Below, piece by piece: positions 15,014 to 25,399 of a DNA stretch of 64,000 nt. Source of the DNA: Flavobacteriales bacterium. Lineage in GTDB: Bacteria; Bacteroidota; Bacteroidia; Flavobacteriales_F; PHOS-HE28. Numbering within the stretch: the stretch's first letter is position 1; the number at the start of each line of letters is the position of its first letter. Location: contig JACJZF010000002.1 of the NCBI GenBank assembly GCA_020635725.1, positions 62,001 to 126,000 on the forward strand. The letters are read 5' to 3'. The translations under genes and the position numbers were made by a program. The notes under the pieces are model-generated. The model saw only the letters and a list, made by a program, of their open reading frames with translations, had not been told where the DNA came from and did no database searches.

Positions 15014-17734
15014 ATGAGCGAAGCGACGGAGAAGAGCATACGATTGAGCAAGGTGGCCAAGGAATTCAACCTTGCCGTAGGGACCGTCGTGGAGTTCCTG
15101 GGCAAGAAGGGCCACCAGGTGGAGAGCAACCCCAACGCCAAGATCGACGGGGCGCTCTATGACCTGCTGCTGGATGAGTTCGGCACCGACAAGGAGATCA
15201 AGGCGAAGAGCCAGCAAGTGGTGCAGCAGCGCCAGGAGCGCGAGACCATCACCCTGGCCGCCACCGGAGCGAAGGCCGAGACCAAAAAGGCCAAGGAAGA
15301 GCCCGAGGTGCTCATCCACAACGTGCAGCCCACGGCAGAGCCCGTTGCACCAGCGGCCGAGGCCCCCAGCGAGCCGGCCCCGGCAGCCGAGGAACCCGAG
15401 GTGATCAAGGCCAAGGTGGAGAAGGCCGCCGGCCCGAAGACCCTGGGCAAGATCGACCTGGAGGCCGCCAAGAAGCCCAAGAAGAGCGCCAAGAAGGAAG
15501 AGGCCCCCACGCCGCCCGCCGCAGCCGAAGCACCCGCCGAGGCCCCCGAGAAAGCTGCCCCTGCAGCCGAGGCGCCCGTCCCTCCGGCCGCACCCGCTGC
15601 TCCGGCTGCACCAGCCGAGCCCGAGACTATCCGCGTGAACGTGCAGAAGCTCGCTGGCGTGAAGCAGCTGGGCAAAATCGAGCTGCCCGTGGAGAAGGAG
15701 CGGAAGCCTGCCGCCAAGGCCGATTCCGAACGCGGCAAGCGCAAGCGGATCGTGAAACCCGGACCGGTGAACGTGGACCGCGCCGTGCAGGCCGAGCAGC
15801 GCAACGCCGCCACGCGACCCGGCGAGCTCGATGAGAACGCGGTGAAGAAGAAGGTGAGCGAGACCCTCGCGCGCCTTACCGGCACGGGCAAGAGCCGCGG
15901 ATCCAAGCTGCGCCGCGAGAAGCGCGACGCGCGTTACCAGCGCTTCGAGGAGGAGCAGGCCGCGCGTGAGCTGGCCGGCCAGACCTTGAAAGTGACCGAG
16001 TTCGTCACCGCCAGCGAACTGGCGAGCATGATGAACGTGCCCGTCACCGACATCATCAAGGCCTGCTTCGCGCTGGGCATGATGGTGAGCATCAACCAGC
16101 GCCTCGATGCGGAGACCTTGGCGGTGATCGCCGAGGAATACGGCTTCAAAGTGGAGTTCGTAGGTGCCGAGGTGCAGGAGAACCTGCAGCAGGAGGAGGA
16201 TGATCCGGGTCGCGTCGCCGCACGGCCGCCCATCGTCACCGTCATGGGCCACGTCGACCACGGTAAGACCTCCCTGCTCGACTACGTGCGCAACGCCAAC
16301 GTGGTGGCCGGCGAGGCCGGTGGCATCACCCAGCACATCGGCGCGTACAGCGTCACGCTGAAGAACGGCAAGAACATCACCTTCCTCGATACCCCCGGTC
16401 ACGAGGCCTTCACCGCCATGCGTGCCCGTGGTGCGCAGATCACCGATATCGCCATCATCGTGATCGCGGCGGACGATAGCGTGATGCCGCAGACGCGCGA
16501 GGCGATCAACCACGCGCAGGCCGCAGGCGTGCCCATGGTCTTCGCCTTCAACAAGATCGATAAGCCCGGCGCCAACGCCGAGAAGATTCGCGAGGAGCTC
16601 TCGCAGATGAACATCCTCGTCGAGGACTGGGGCGGCAAGTTCCAGACCCAGGAGATCAGCGCCAAGAAGGGGCAAGGCATCGACCAGCTCCTGGAGAAGG
16701 TGCTGCTGGAAGCCGAGCTCCTGGACCTGAAGGCCGACCCGGGAAAGCGCGCCCACGGCGTGGTGATCGAGAGCACCCTGGAACAGGGCCGCGGCTACGT
16801 CACCACCCTGCTGGTCGACTCCGGCACCTTGCGGCGTGGCGACATCCTGCTCGCCGGGCAGTTCAGCGGCCGCGTGCGCAACATGTTCAACGAGCGCGGC
16901 CAGCAGGTGCTGGAGGCGCCGCCCTCCACGCCGGTCTCCATCCTCGGCCTCGACGGTGCCCCCAATGCGGGCGATGCCTTCCAGGTGTTCGAGGATGAGC
17001 GCGACGCGCGCGCCATCGCCACGCGCCGCCAGCAGCTGCAGCGCGAGCAGGGCATCCGCACGCACAAGCACATCACCCTGGACGAGATCGGCCGCCGCCT
17101 CGCCATCGGCGACTTCAAGGAGCTCAACCTCATCGTCAAGGGCGATGTGGATGGCTCTGTGGAGGCCCTCACCGACTCATTGCTCAAGCTCAGCACCGAG
17201 CAGATCAAGGTGAGCGTGATCCACAAGGCCGTGGGCCCCATCGCCGAGAGCGATGTGCTCCTGGCCACCGCCTCCAACGCCATCATCGTGGGCTTCCAGG
17301 TGCGTCCCACCCCGGGCGCGCGCAAGCTCGCCGAGAGCGAGGAGATCGACATCCGCCTCTACTCCATCATCTACAACGCCATCGAGGAGATCAAGCAGGC
17401 CATGGAAGGCATGCTCGCCCCCAAGGAGGTGGAGAAGGTGGTGGGCTCCGCCGAGGTGCGCGAGACCTTCAAGATCAGCAAGGTGGGCACCGTGGCCGGC
17501 TGCTACGTGCTCGATGGAAAGATCGAGCGCAAGAACAAGGTGCGGCTCATCCGCGATGGCATCGTGGTGTACACCGGCGACCTCGACGCCCTCAAGCGCT
17601 TCAAGGACGAGGTGAAGGAAGTGAGCCACGGCTACGAGTGCGGCCTCTCGATCAAGAACTTCAACGACATCAAGGTCGGCGACGTGATCGAGGCCTTCAC
17701 CATCGAAGAGGTGAAGCGCACGTTGGGGGAATGA
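15014..17734 (+). CDS. infB: Translation initiation factor IF-2
   Basis: The protein has 906 residues. An IF2-N-like domain (1-50) is followed by a long Ala/Pro/Glu/Lys-rich linker (about 60-290), a second IF2-N domain and the GTPase with G1 GHVDHGKT near residue 412, G3 DTPGHEAF and G4 NKID. Domains II-IV with the fMet-tRNA-binding C-terminus follow. The linker carries repeats of the type IRVNVQKLAGVKQLGKIEL and IKAKVEKAAGPKTLGKIDL. The stop TGA lies within GGAATGACAG, a word that recurs in the repeat array that begins at once, so the array abuts or supplies the stop. Confidence 0.96.
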   Translation: MSEATEKSIRLSKVAKEFNLAVGTVVEFLGKKGHQVESNPNAKIDGALYDLLLDEFGTDKEIKAKSQQVVQQRQERETITLAATGAKAETKKAKEEPEVLIHNVQPTAEPVAPAAEAPSEPAPAAEEPEVIKAKVEKAAGPKTLGKIDLEAAKKPKKSAKKEEAPTPPAAAEAPAEAPEKAAPAAEAPVPPAAPAAPAAPAEPETIRVNVQKLAGVKQLGKIELPVEKERKPAAKADSERGKRKRIVKPGPVNVDRAVQAEQRNAATRPGELDENAVKKKVSETLARLTGTGKSRGSKLRREKRDARYQRFEEEQAARELAGQTLKVTEFVTASELASMMNVPVTDIIKACFALGMMVSINQRLDAETLAVIAEEYGFKVEFVGAEVQENLQQEEDDPGRVAARPPIVTVMGHVDHGKTSLLDYVRNANVVAGEAGGITQHIGAYSVTLKNGKNITFLDTPGHEAFTAMRARGAQITDIAIIVIAADDSVMPQTREAINHAQAAGVPMVFAFNKIDKPGANAEKIREELSQMNILVEDWGGKFQTQEISAKKGQGIDQLLEKVLLEAELLDLKADPGKRAHGVVIESTLEQGRGYVTTLLVDSGTLRRGDILLAGQFSGRVRNMFNERGQQVLEAPPSTPVSILGLDGAPNAGDAFQVFEDERDARAIATRRQQLQREQGIRTHKHITLDEIGRRLAIGDFKELNLIVKGDVDGSVEALTDSLLKLSTEQIKVSVIHKAVGPIAESDVLLATASNAIIVGFQVRPTPGARKLAESEEIDIRLYSIIYNAIEEIKQAMEGMLAPKEVEKVVGSAEVRETFKISKVGTVAGCYVLDGKIERKNKVRLIRDGIVVYTGDLDALKRFKDEVKEVSHGYECGLSIKNFNDIKVGDVIEAFTIEEVKRTLGE

Positions 17735-18196
17735 CAGTTGTGCAGTTGAAGTTTGTTCCTTCGCTGCGCTCGGAATGACAGGTTGAGAGTTGTTCAAACC
17801 TCCAACGCTCAACACTTGCCGGAAAGGTTGCAGGTTGAAAGTTGAAGGAGGTTGAGGGTTGTTCAAACTTCCAACACTCAACATCCAACACTCAACACCC
17901 AACGCTGATCGGGCAGTTTGTTCCTTCGCTGCGCTCGGAATGACAGGTTGAGGAGGTTGAGAGTTGTTCAAACTTCCAACGCTCAACACTTGCCGGAATG
18001 GTTGCAGGTTGAAAGTTGAAGGTGTTGAGGGTTGTTCAAACTTCCAACACTCAACATCCAACACTCAACATCCAACACTCAACATCCAACGCTGGTCGGG
18101 CAGATTGTTCCTTCGCTGCGCCCGGAATGACAGGTTGAGGAGGTTGAGAGTTGTTCAAACACTCAACACTCAACACTCAACACCCAACACCCAACA
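17728..18196. repeat. Tandem array of palindromic repeats between infB and the SPOR gene
   Basis: These 460 or so gene-free bases hold about two and a half copies of a 165 to 187-bp composite unit. Each unit has a 30-bp element running TTGTTCCTTCGCTGCG to GGAATGACAGG (17753-17782, 17918-17947, 18105-18134) and imperfect palindromes GTTGAGxGTTG...CAACxCTCAAC (17782-17812, 17851-17883, 17955-17986, 18024-18053, 18142-18174 approximately). Runs of CTCAACAC(C/T)CAACA follow. TGAAAGTTGAAGG occurs at 17836-17848 and 18010-18022. Frames across it give only repetitive peptides, so I call no gene. The many hairpins may end transcription of the convergent flanking genes. Confidence 0.88.
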
Positions 18197-18673
18197 TCAC
18201 CTACCACTCACGATCACCGGCATCTCGATCTCATCGGGCACGATGTAGCTGCCTGGGTGCGTGGCGCGCAGGTCGCGCAGCAACCGTTCGGCCTCCAGGC
18301 GCGTGCGGCAGTCGCCCACACGCAAGCGCCAGTTCGGAGCGAGCCAGCTCAGGTAGGCAGGCGTGTCCGGGTTCTTCAGCAGGAAGGCGCGCTTGGTCTC
18401 CTCTGCCGTGCGCCGGTCGCCCAGGAAGATCTGCACGCGGAAGCCCTGTCGCGCCATCCGATGTTCGGTGTAGTGCTCCATCAACTCCTCCACCTTGGGG
18501 TCCACGTGCAAGGTGACCTCTCCAACCGCCGCGGGCGTGGCGGGGGTATCGGCTTTGACCACCGCGGTCGTGCCCGGATACGATTCGAAGTAGCGGACGC
18601 GCGCGGTATCCGACTGCGCCGCAAGCGCGAACGGTGAAAGCAGGAGAAGGAGGAGCGCGATTCGAGGTGCCAC
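18197..18673 (-). CDS. Exported SPOR-domain protein
   Basis: The protein has 158 residues, a signal peptide (APRIALLLLLLSPFALAAQ) and a C-terminal SPOR domain: FRVQIFLGDRRTAEETKRAF, then a loop and WRLRVGDCRTRLEAERLLRDL. SPOR domains bind denuded peptidoglycan glycan strands. The start is GTG 18673, with a TACTTTTG box 14 nt upstream. From memory, a SPOR gene between infB and actA is common in Bacteroidota. Its end abuts the palindromic array. Confidence 0.85.
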   Translation of the reverse strand: MAPRIALLLLLLSPFALAAQSDTARVRYFESYPGTTAVVKADTPATPAAVGEVTLHVDPKVEELMEHYTEHRMARQGFRVQIFLGDRRTAEETKRAFLLKNPDTPAYLSWLAPNWRLRVGDCRTRLEAERLLRDLRATHPGSYIVPDEIEMPVIVSGR

Positions 18674-18687
18674 GGGAGCGGAGCGCC

Positions 18688-18695
18688 CAAAAGTA
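18688..18695 (-). promoter_or_regulatory. -7 promoter box (TACTTTTG) of the SPOR gene
   Basis: A perfect TAnnTTTG match on the minus strand, 14 nt before the GTG start. Confidence 0.6.
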
Positions 18696-18757
18696 TGCCG
18701 GTAGCGCTTGAGGCCTTTTCCGGGTTGTCCGGAGGGGCGGCAGCAGGTCTCGCGCTG

Positions 18758-18774
18758 TTTAGATACGCTCTAAA
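18758..18774. promoter_or_regulatory. AT-rich inverted repeat between the SPOR gene and actA
   Basis: TTTAGA and TCTAAA are separated by TACGC. This AT-rich palindrome in GC-rich DNA, between two divergent promoters and about 60 bp before the actA -7 box, is a candidate regulator-binding site. Confidence 0.35.
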
Positions 18775-18831
18775 TAGTGACGCTTGCGTGGCATCCGTGA
18801 CTGCCCTCCTAGCGCCGTATCCATCCCCGTT

Positions 18832-18839
18832 TATTTTTG
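18832..18839 (+). promoter_or_regulatory. -7 promoter box (TATTTTTG) of the act-cox operon
   Basis: A perfect TAnnTTTG match, 41 nt before the actA ATG, leaving a short untranslated leader. Confidence 0.6.
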
Positions 18840-18880
18840 CCGCGGACTTTTGGGACCTGTTCCCACCTAATTCCCTCGGA

Positions 18881-20209
18881 ATGCCGCTTCCAGCCTGTAT
18901 TTCACGACGTTCCACCGGGTCCATCCGCACAGCTTTCGCGCTCTTCCTGTCCCTCAGCCTCTCCGCTGCCTTCGCGCAGGCGCCCGACGCCGCGCTCTAC
19001 GGCCAGGGCGAGAAGCTCTTTAAGGGCAACTGCGCCAGCTGTCACAAGGTGGACGTGAAGATGACCGGCCCGGCCCTCAAGGGCGCCAAGGCCAAATGGG
19101 AAGGCAAGGGCGACATCTACGCCTGGGTCCAGAACAGCCAGGCCTACCTGAAGACAGGCAACGAGATGGCCGTGAAGATCTGGGACCAGTACAAGCCCAC
19201 GGTCATGACACCGGTCGCCCTCAGTAAGGAGGAGATCGATGCGGTCTTCTACTATGTCGAGAATTGGGCGCCTCCTGTTGCGAAGACGGAGGTGAAGGGT
19301 CATGTCGGCCCGGTGGATGAAGGCTCCAATAGCTGGCTCTGGCTGGTGATCCTGGCGCTGCTCTTCCTGGTGGTGGGCCTCTCGCTCGGCGGCGTGAAGC
19401 GGAGCCTGGCCAGCGCGGTGAGCGAGGCCGAGGGCAAGGGCCCCCTTCCCGAGACCACGCGCATGCAGCGCTTCCGCGCATGGGCTTGGGAGCATAAAGT
19501 CTTCATGAGCTTCGTCGGCCTCTTCATTACGGTGTGGGTGATCCTCGCCTTGTGGGATGCGGCCTGGGTGGTGGGCGTGTACGGCGGCGATGAGGTCCCG
19601 CACTACAAGCCGGAGCAGCCCATCCTCTTCAACCACACCTTGCACGCCGGCAAGGCCGATCAGGGCAACCTGAACATCAACTGCCAATACTGCCACAGCA
19701 GCGCGGAGAAGAGCAAGCACGCCGGCATCCCCAGCCTGAACGTGTGCATGAACTGCCATAAGGCGGTGAGTGCAGGACGTACTCCGGAGGGCACGGCCGA
19801 GATCGCCAAGATCTACGCGCACATCGGCTGGGACCCCGACAAGGGGCAATACACCGGAAAAGAGGAGCCCGTGCGCTGGGTGAAGGTGCATAACCTGCCC
19901 GACCACGCCTTCTTCAACCACAGCACCCATGTGGCCGTGGGCAAATTGGAGTGTCAGGAGTGCCATGGCCCCATCGATCAGCAGATGGACGTGGCCGAGC
20001 AGTGGAGCCCGCTCACCATGGGCTGGTGCATCAACTGCCACAACGTGAAGGAGGTGAAGATGGATGGCAACGGCTACTACGATGAGGTGATGGCGCGCCT
20101 GGAGGGCGATACCGTCCTGGGCCATCGCGAGCTGAAGCAGTACCTGGAAGACGGCAAGATCACGGTGAAGGAGCTTGGCGGCTGGGAATGCGCCAAGTGC
20201 CACTACTAA
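18881..20209 (+). CDS. actA: Alternative complex III subunit ActA, multiheme cytochrome c with extra N-terminal monoheme domain
   Basis: The protein has 442 residues. A signal segment (15-33) is followed by a small cytochrome c domain with CASCH (C51-H55), two membrane segments (about 152-170 and 207-233), then a pentaheme module: C268-H272, C289-H293, C358-H362, C383-H387 and C437-H441. ActA carries electrons through the periplasmic side of ACIII. The characterised Rhodothermus ActA is pentaheme; here a sixth heme sits in front, and ActE below adds another. I chose ATG 18881 for the signal; an upstream in-frame start covers the promoter. It is first of eight genes in the act-cox operon. Confidence 0.9.
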   Translation: MPLPACISRRSTGSIRTAFALFLSLSLSAAFAQAPDAALYGQGEKLFKGNCASCHKVDVKMTGPALKGAKAKWEGKGDIYAWVQNSQAYLKTGNEMAVKIWDQYKPTVMTPVALSKEEIDAVFYYVENWAPPVAKTEVKGHVGPVDEGSNSWLWLVILALLFLVVGLSLGGVKRSLASAVSEAEGKGPLPETTRMQRFRAWAWEHKVFMSFVGLFITVWVILALWDAAWVVGVYGGDEVPHYKPEQPILFNHTLHAGKADQGNLNINCQYCHSSAEKSKHAGIPSLNVCMNCHKAVSAGRTPEGTAEIAKIYAHIGWDPDKGQYTGKEEPVRWVKVHNLPDHAFFNHSTHVAVGKLECQECHGPIDQQMDVAEQWSPLTMGWCINCHNVKEVKMDGNGYYDEVMARLEGDTVLGHRELKQYLEDGKITVKELGGWECAKCHY

Positions 20210-20225
20210 GACATACGCGCGGACA

Positions 20226-23200
20226 ATGTCGAGCACGAAGCGATACTGGATGGACGCGGCGGACCTGCGTCAGGACCCCGAGGCGATCAAGGCCCGTGAG
20301 GCCGAATTCGCGCAGCCCTTGGCCATCGATCAGGTGCTGGGCGATGCCCAGTTCAACGGTGCCAGCACGGGCCGCCGCGACTTCCTCAAGTTCCTCGGCT
20401 TCTCTGTGGGCGCCGCCACCTTGGCCGCCTGCGAGACCCCGGTGATCAAGAGCATCCCCTACGTGACCAAGCCCGAGGAGATCACCCCGGGCGTGGCCAA
20501 CTGGTACGCCAGCACCTATTACGATGGGCAGGACTTCGCCAGCATCCTGGTGAAGACCCGCGAGGGACGCCCCATCCACATCAAGGGCAATCCGCGCTTC
20601 GGCATCAACCGCAACCCCGCCCTCACCAAAGGCGTGGTGAACGCGCGCATCAACAGCTCGGTGCTCTCCCTGTACGACGGCGAGCGCCTGAAGGGGCCGC
20701 GCAAGAATGAGTTCAGCGACAACGCATCGACCTCTGCATCGGTCTCCTGGGACGATGCGGACAAGGCGATCATGGATGGCCTGAGCGCCGCCAGCACCGC
20801 CGGCAAGCGCATCGTGCTGCTCACGGGCACCGTCATCAGCCCCAGCACGAAGAGCGTGATCGATGGGCTGAAGACCCGCTACGCCGCGGTGGAGCACGTG
20901 CAGTGCGACACGATCAGCTACAGCGGCCTCACCAACGCCAATCTCAAGAGCTTCGGTAAGCGCGTGTTCCCGAGCTACGACTTCGCCAATGCCGATGTGG
21001 TGGTGAGCGTCGGCGCGGATTTCCTCAGCAGCTGGGGCAGCACCACCGAGTACACCTGGCAGTACGCCAGCCGTCGCAATCCGGATGGGGCCATGAACAA
21101 GCACTTCCAGGTGGAGTCGCGCATGAGCATCACCGGCGCCAACGCCGATCACCGGATCCCGGTGAAAGTGAGCGAGCAGCCCTTGGCGGTGATCGCCCTG
21201 CACGATGCCATCGCCAAGAAAAGCGGCGGCGCCACTATCGGCGGAGGCCTTGAGAACGAGGAGCTGGCACACGCTGCCGATGCCCTTTGGGGCGCCCGTG
21301 GCCACAGCCTGGTGGTATGCGGCAGCAACGACGAGGGCGTGCAGACCGTGGTGAACAGCATCAACAGCATGCTGGGCAACTACGGCAGCACCATCGACCT
21401 CGATAACCATACCTACTTCTTCCAAGGCGATGACGCCGCAATGGCGCAGCTGGTGAAGGACATGAACGCCGGCGCCGTCGGTGCGCTGCTCATGGCGGGT
21501 GTGAACCCGGCCTACAGCATGCCGAACGCCGCCGACTTCAAGAACGGACTGGGCAAGGTGGGGCTCACGGTGAGCATGTCGCGCTACGCCGACGAGACCG
21601 CGAGCCTCTGTCAGTGGATGTGCCCGGACAATCATTTCCTGGAGAGCTGGGGCGACTTCATGCCGAAAGTGGGGCAGTACGCTTTGGCGCAGCCCGTTAT
21701 CGGTAAGCTCTTCAAGACGCGCGCCTGGCAGGGCAGCTTGCTCAAGTGGAGCGGCTCCGATGTGAAGTGGAACGACTTCATCAAGCAGACCTGGCAGGCC
21801 AACCTCGCCGCGCACGGCGATGCGATGGCCTCCTTCGACAACGTGTGGAACCAGAGCCTGCACGACGGTGTGCTGGTGTCGCACGCCACGCCCGCCATGC
21901 CCGTGGCCTTCGCGGGCGACCTGGGCGCTGCCGGTGCCGCTGCCAAGAAAGCCGCGGCTGGTGCTGGCGAATGGGAGTTGAGCCTCTACACCACCGAAGC
22001 GGTTGGCGATGGCCAGCATGCCAACAACCCGTGGCTGCAGGAGATGCCCGACCCGCTCACCAAGATCACGTGGGACAACTACGTGTGCATGAGCCTCGCC
22101 GACGTGCGCAGGCTCGGCTTGCCCGATTACCTAGGTGAGCAGTCGCCGGCCGGCCTCGTGACGGTGAAAGCCGGAGAGGCCGAGGTGACCCTTCCGGTGG
22201 TACCCAGCCCAGGCCAGAAGCCCGGCACCATCGCCATCGCCCTCGGCTACGGCCGTGGCGCCAACGGGGAGAAGGTGGGCAAGGCCGCGGTGGTCTCCGA
22301 TGAGAACGGCGAGCGCAAGCCCGTCGGCCAGAATGCCTATGCGCTCACCAGCCTGATGAACGGCACGGTGGGCTACGATGCGGTGAACGTGAGCGTGAGC
22401 GCGACCGGCGGGACCTACCCGATCGCCATCACGCAGACGCATCTGACGCACATGGACCGCCACAGCATCGTGAAGGAGACCTCCCTCGCGGTGTACAAGG
22501 CCGGTGACAAGGATGCCTACAACGAGGCCCATGCGCTGCCCGTGCACGAGGACGTGAACGCCGATGGCGTGATCGACTCGCGCGACAAGAAGCCCGTGGC
22601 CGAATTCGACCTGTGGGAAGAGCACCCTGTGGAAGGCGTGGGCCACCGCTGGGGGCTGAGCATCGACCTGAACAGCTGCATCGGTTGCGGGGCCTGCATC
22701 ACGGCATGCAACAGCGAGAACAACATCCCGGTGGTGGGCAAGGATGAGGTGCGCCGCAGCCGCGAGATGCACTGGCTGCGCCTCGACCGCTACTACAGCA
22801 GCGATACGCATTGGGCCGAGGGCCGTGCCGCTGGCGAGAGCAAGATCTCCCTCTACACCAAGATGGAGGAGCCGAGCGAGCGCCCCACCGTGAGCTTCAT
22901 GCCGGTGATGTGCCAGCACTGCAACCACGCGCCCTGCGAGACGGTGTGCCCGGTGGCCGCCACCACGCACAGCAACGAGGGCCTCAACCAGATGGCCTAC
23001 AACCGTTGTATCGGCACGCGCTACTGCGCGAACAACTGCCCGTACAAGGTGCGCCGCTTCAACTGGTTCAACTACGTGAGCGAGAAGTTCGGCGAGGTGA
23101 ACCCCGCATGGGACGACCTGGGCCGCATGGTGCTCAACCCCGATGTGGTGGTGCGCGCCCGCGGCGTGATCGAGAAGTGCAGCATGTGCGTGCAGCAGAT

Positions 23201-23453
23201 CCATGCCGGCAAGAACGCCGCCAAGAAGGCCGGCACGCCCGTGAAGGACGGCAGCATCGAGACCGCCTGCAGCGCGGCCTGCGGCACCGGCGCGATCGTC
23301 TTCGGCGACCTCAACGACAAGAAGAGCATGGTGCGCTCGCTGAGCGAGGCCGACCGCAGCTACCACATGCTCGATGAGATCGGCGTGAAGCCTAATGTCA
23401 ACTACCTCGTGAAGGTGCGCAACGCCGAGGAGGCCGCCCACCACCACGCCTAA
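20226..23453 (+). CDS. actB: Alternative complex III subunit ActB, molybdopterin-oxidoreductase-like plus ferredoxin-like domains
   Basis: The protein has 1075 residues. A Tat signal (GRRDFLKFLGF, about residues 55-75) precedes a long molybdopterin-oxidoreductase-like domain, which in ACIII lacks the cofactor. The C-terminal part is a ferredoxin-like subunit with four cysteine clusters: CIGCGACITAC, CQHCNHAPCETVC, CIGTRYCANNC and CSMC...CSAAC. These carry the Fe-S clusters that take electrons from quinol toward ActA. The ATG lies 16 nt after the actA stop; the upstream extension of the frame overlaps actA and is not used. The fusion of B1 and B2 parts is normal for the family. Confidence 0.93.
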   Translation: MSSTKRYWMDAADLRQDPEAIKAREAEFAQPLAIDQVLGDAQFNGASTGRRDFLKFLGFSVGAATLAACETPVIKSIPYVTKPEEITPGVANWYASTYYDGQDFASILVKTREGRPIHIKGNPRFGINRNPALTKGVVNARINSSVLSLYDGERLKGPRKNEFSDNASTSASVSWDDADKAIMDGLSAASTAGKRIVLLTGTVISPSTKSVIDGLKTRYAAVEHVQCDTISYSGLTNANLKSFGKRVFPSYDFANADVVVSVGADFLSSWGSTTEYTWQYASRRNPDGAMNKHFQVESRMSITGANADHRIPVKVSEQPLAVIALHDAIAKKSGGATIGGGLENEELAHAADALWGARGHSLVVCGSNDEGVQTVVNSINSMLGNYGSTIDLDNHTYFFQGDDAAMAQLVKDMNAGAVGALLMAGVNPAYSMPNAADFKNGLGKVGLTVSMSRYADETASLCQWMCPDNHFLESWGDFMPKVGQYALAQPVIGKLFKTRAWQGSLLKWSGSDVKWNDFIKQTWQANLAAHGDAMASFDNVWNQSLHDGVLVSHATPAMPVAFAGDLGAAGAAAKKAAAGAGEWELSLYTTEAVGDGQHANNPWLQEMPDPLTKITWDNYVCMSLADVRRLGLPDYLGEQSPAGLVTVKAGEAEVTLPVVPSPGQKPGTIAIALGYGRGANGEKVGKAAVVSDENGERKPVGQNAYALTSLMNGTVGYDAVNVSVSATGGTYPIAITQTHLTHMDRHSIVKETSLAVYKAGDKDAYNEAHALPVHEDVNADGVIDSRDKKPVAEFDLWEEHPVEGVGHRWGLSIDLNSCIGCGACITACNSENNIPVVGKDEVRRSREMHWLRLDRYYSSDTHWAEGRAAGESKISLYTKMEEPSERPTVSFMPVMCQHCNHAPCETVCPVAATTHSNEGLNQMAYNRCIGTRYCANNCPYKVRRFNWFNYVSEKFGEVNPAWDDLGRMVLNPDVVVRARGVIEKCSMCVQQIHAGKNAAKKAGTPVKDGSIETACSAACGTGAIVFGDLNDKKSMVRSLSEADRSYHMLDEIGVKPNVNYLVKVRNAEEAAHHHA

Positions 23454-23473
23454 GGAATAACGACCAGGACCCC

Positions 23474-24859
<1,386 letters not shown>

Positions 24860-24862
24860 TCC

Positions 24863-25396
24863 ATGGCGAACAAGGTCATCTACGCGGTCTACGACGATCC
24901 TGAGCAGCTGAAGGACGGCGCGCGCAAGCTCGTCTCGGCCGGCATCCGGGTGAAGGACGTGTTCTCGCCCTTCCCGATCCACGGCATCGACCCGATCATC
25001 GGCGTGAAGCGCACCCGCCTGGCCATCGCCAGCTTCATGTTCGGGATCACCGGCACCTGCCTGGCGCTGCTCGGCATCTGGTACTTCAACATCTTCGATT
25101 GGCCGATGAACATCGGCGGCAAGCCCAGCCAGGCGCTCTACAAGAACCTGCCGGCCTTCATCCCGGTGACCTTCGAGTTCACCGTGCTCTGCGCCGCGCA
25201 CGGCATGGCCATCACCTACCTGATCCGCAACAAGACGCTGCCGGGCATGCCCGCGCGCAACCCGGACCCGCGCACCACCGACGACAAGTTCATTATCGAG
25301 GTGCGCACCGCCGACAACCACGGCCATGAGCCACAGGGGATCGAGGGCCTGCTCCAAGGCACCGGCATGGTCGAATTCAACGAACGAGCCTGCTGA
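24863..25396 (+). CDS. actD: Alternative complex III subunit ActD (DUF3341)
   Basis: The 177-residue protein has an N-terminal soluble alpha/beta domain (YAVYDDPEQLKDGARKLVSAG) followed by two membrane helices (about 50-75 and 95-120) and a cytoplasmic tail, the DUF3341 arrangement. It is a structural membrane subunit of ACIII. It lies 3 nt after actC and 3 nt before actE. Confidence 0.9.
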   Translation: MANKVIYAVYDDPEQLKDGARKLVSAGIRVKDVFSPFPIHGIDPIIGVKRTRLAIASFMFGITGTCLALLGIWYFNIFDWPMNIGGKPSQALYKNLPAFIPVTFEFTVLCAAHGMAITYLIRNKTLPGMPARNPDPRTTDDKFIIEVRTADNHGHEPQGIEGLLQGTGMVEFNERAC

Positions 25397-25399
25397 GCC

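Noticed and set aside
14813..17071. A 752-codon open frame on the minus strand opposite infB
   Set aside because: The product is low in complexity (Gly/Leu/His-rich) and lies entirely opposite IF-2.
17728..18196. The repeat array as a CRISPR
   Set aside because: The repeats are not short uniform units with unique equal spacers. The units are composite and palindromic, the spacing is uneven, and no cas gene is near.
17177..18248. Open frames running through the palindromic array on both strands
   Set aside because: Their products repeat the same peptide words several times, as expected of translated DNA repeats. I do not treat them as genes.
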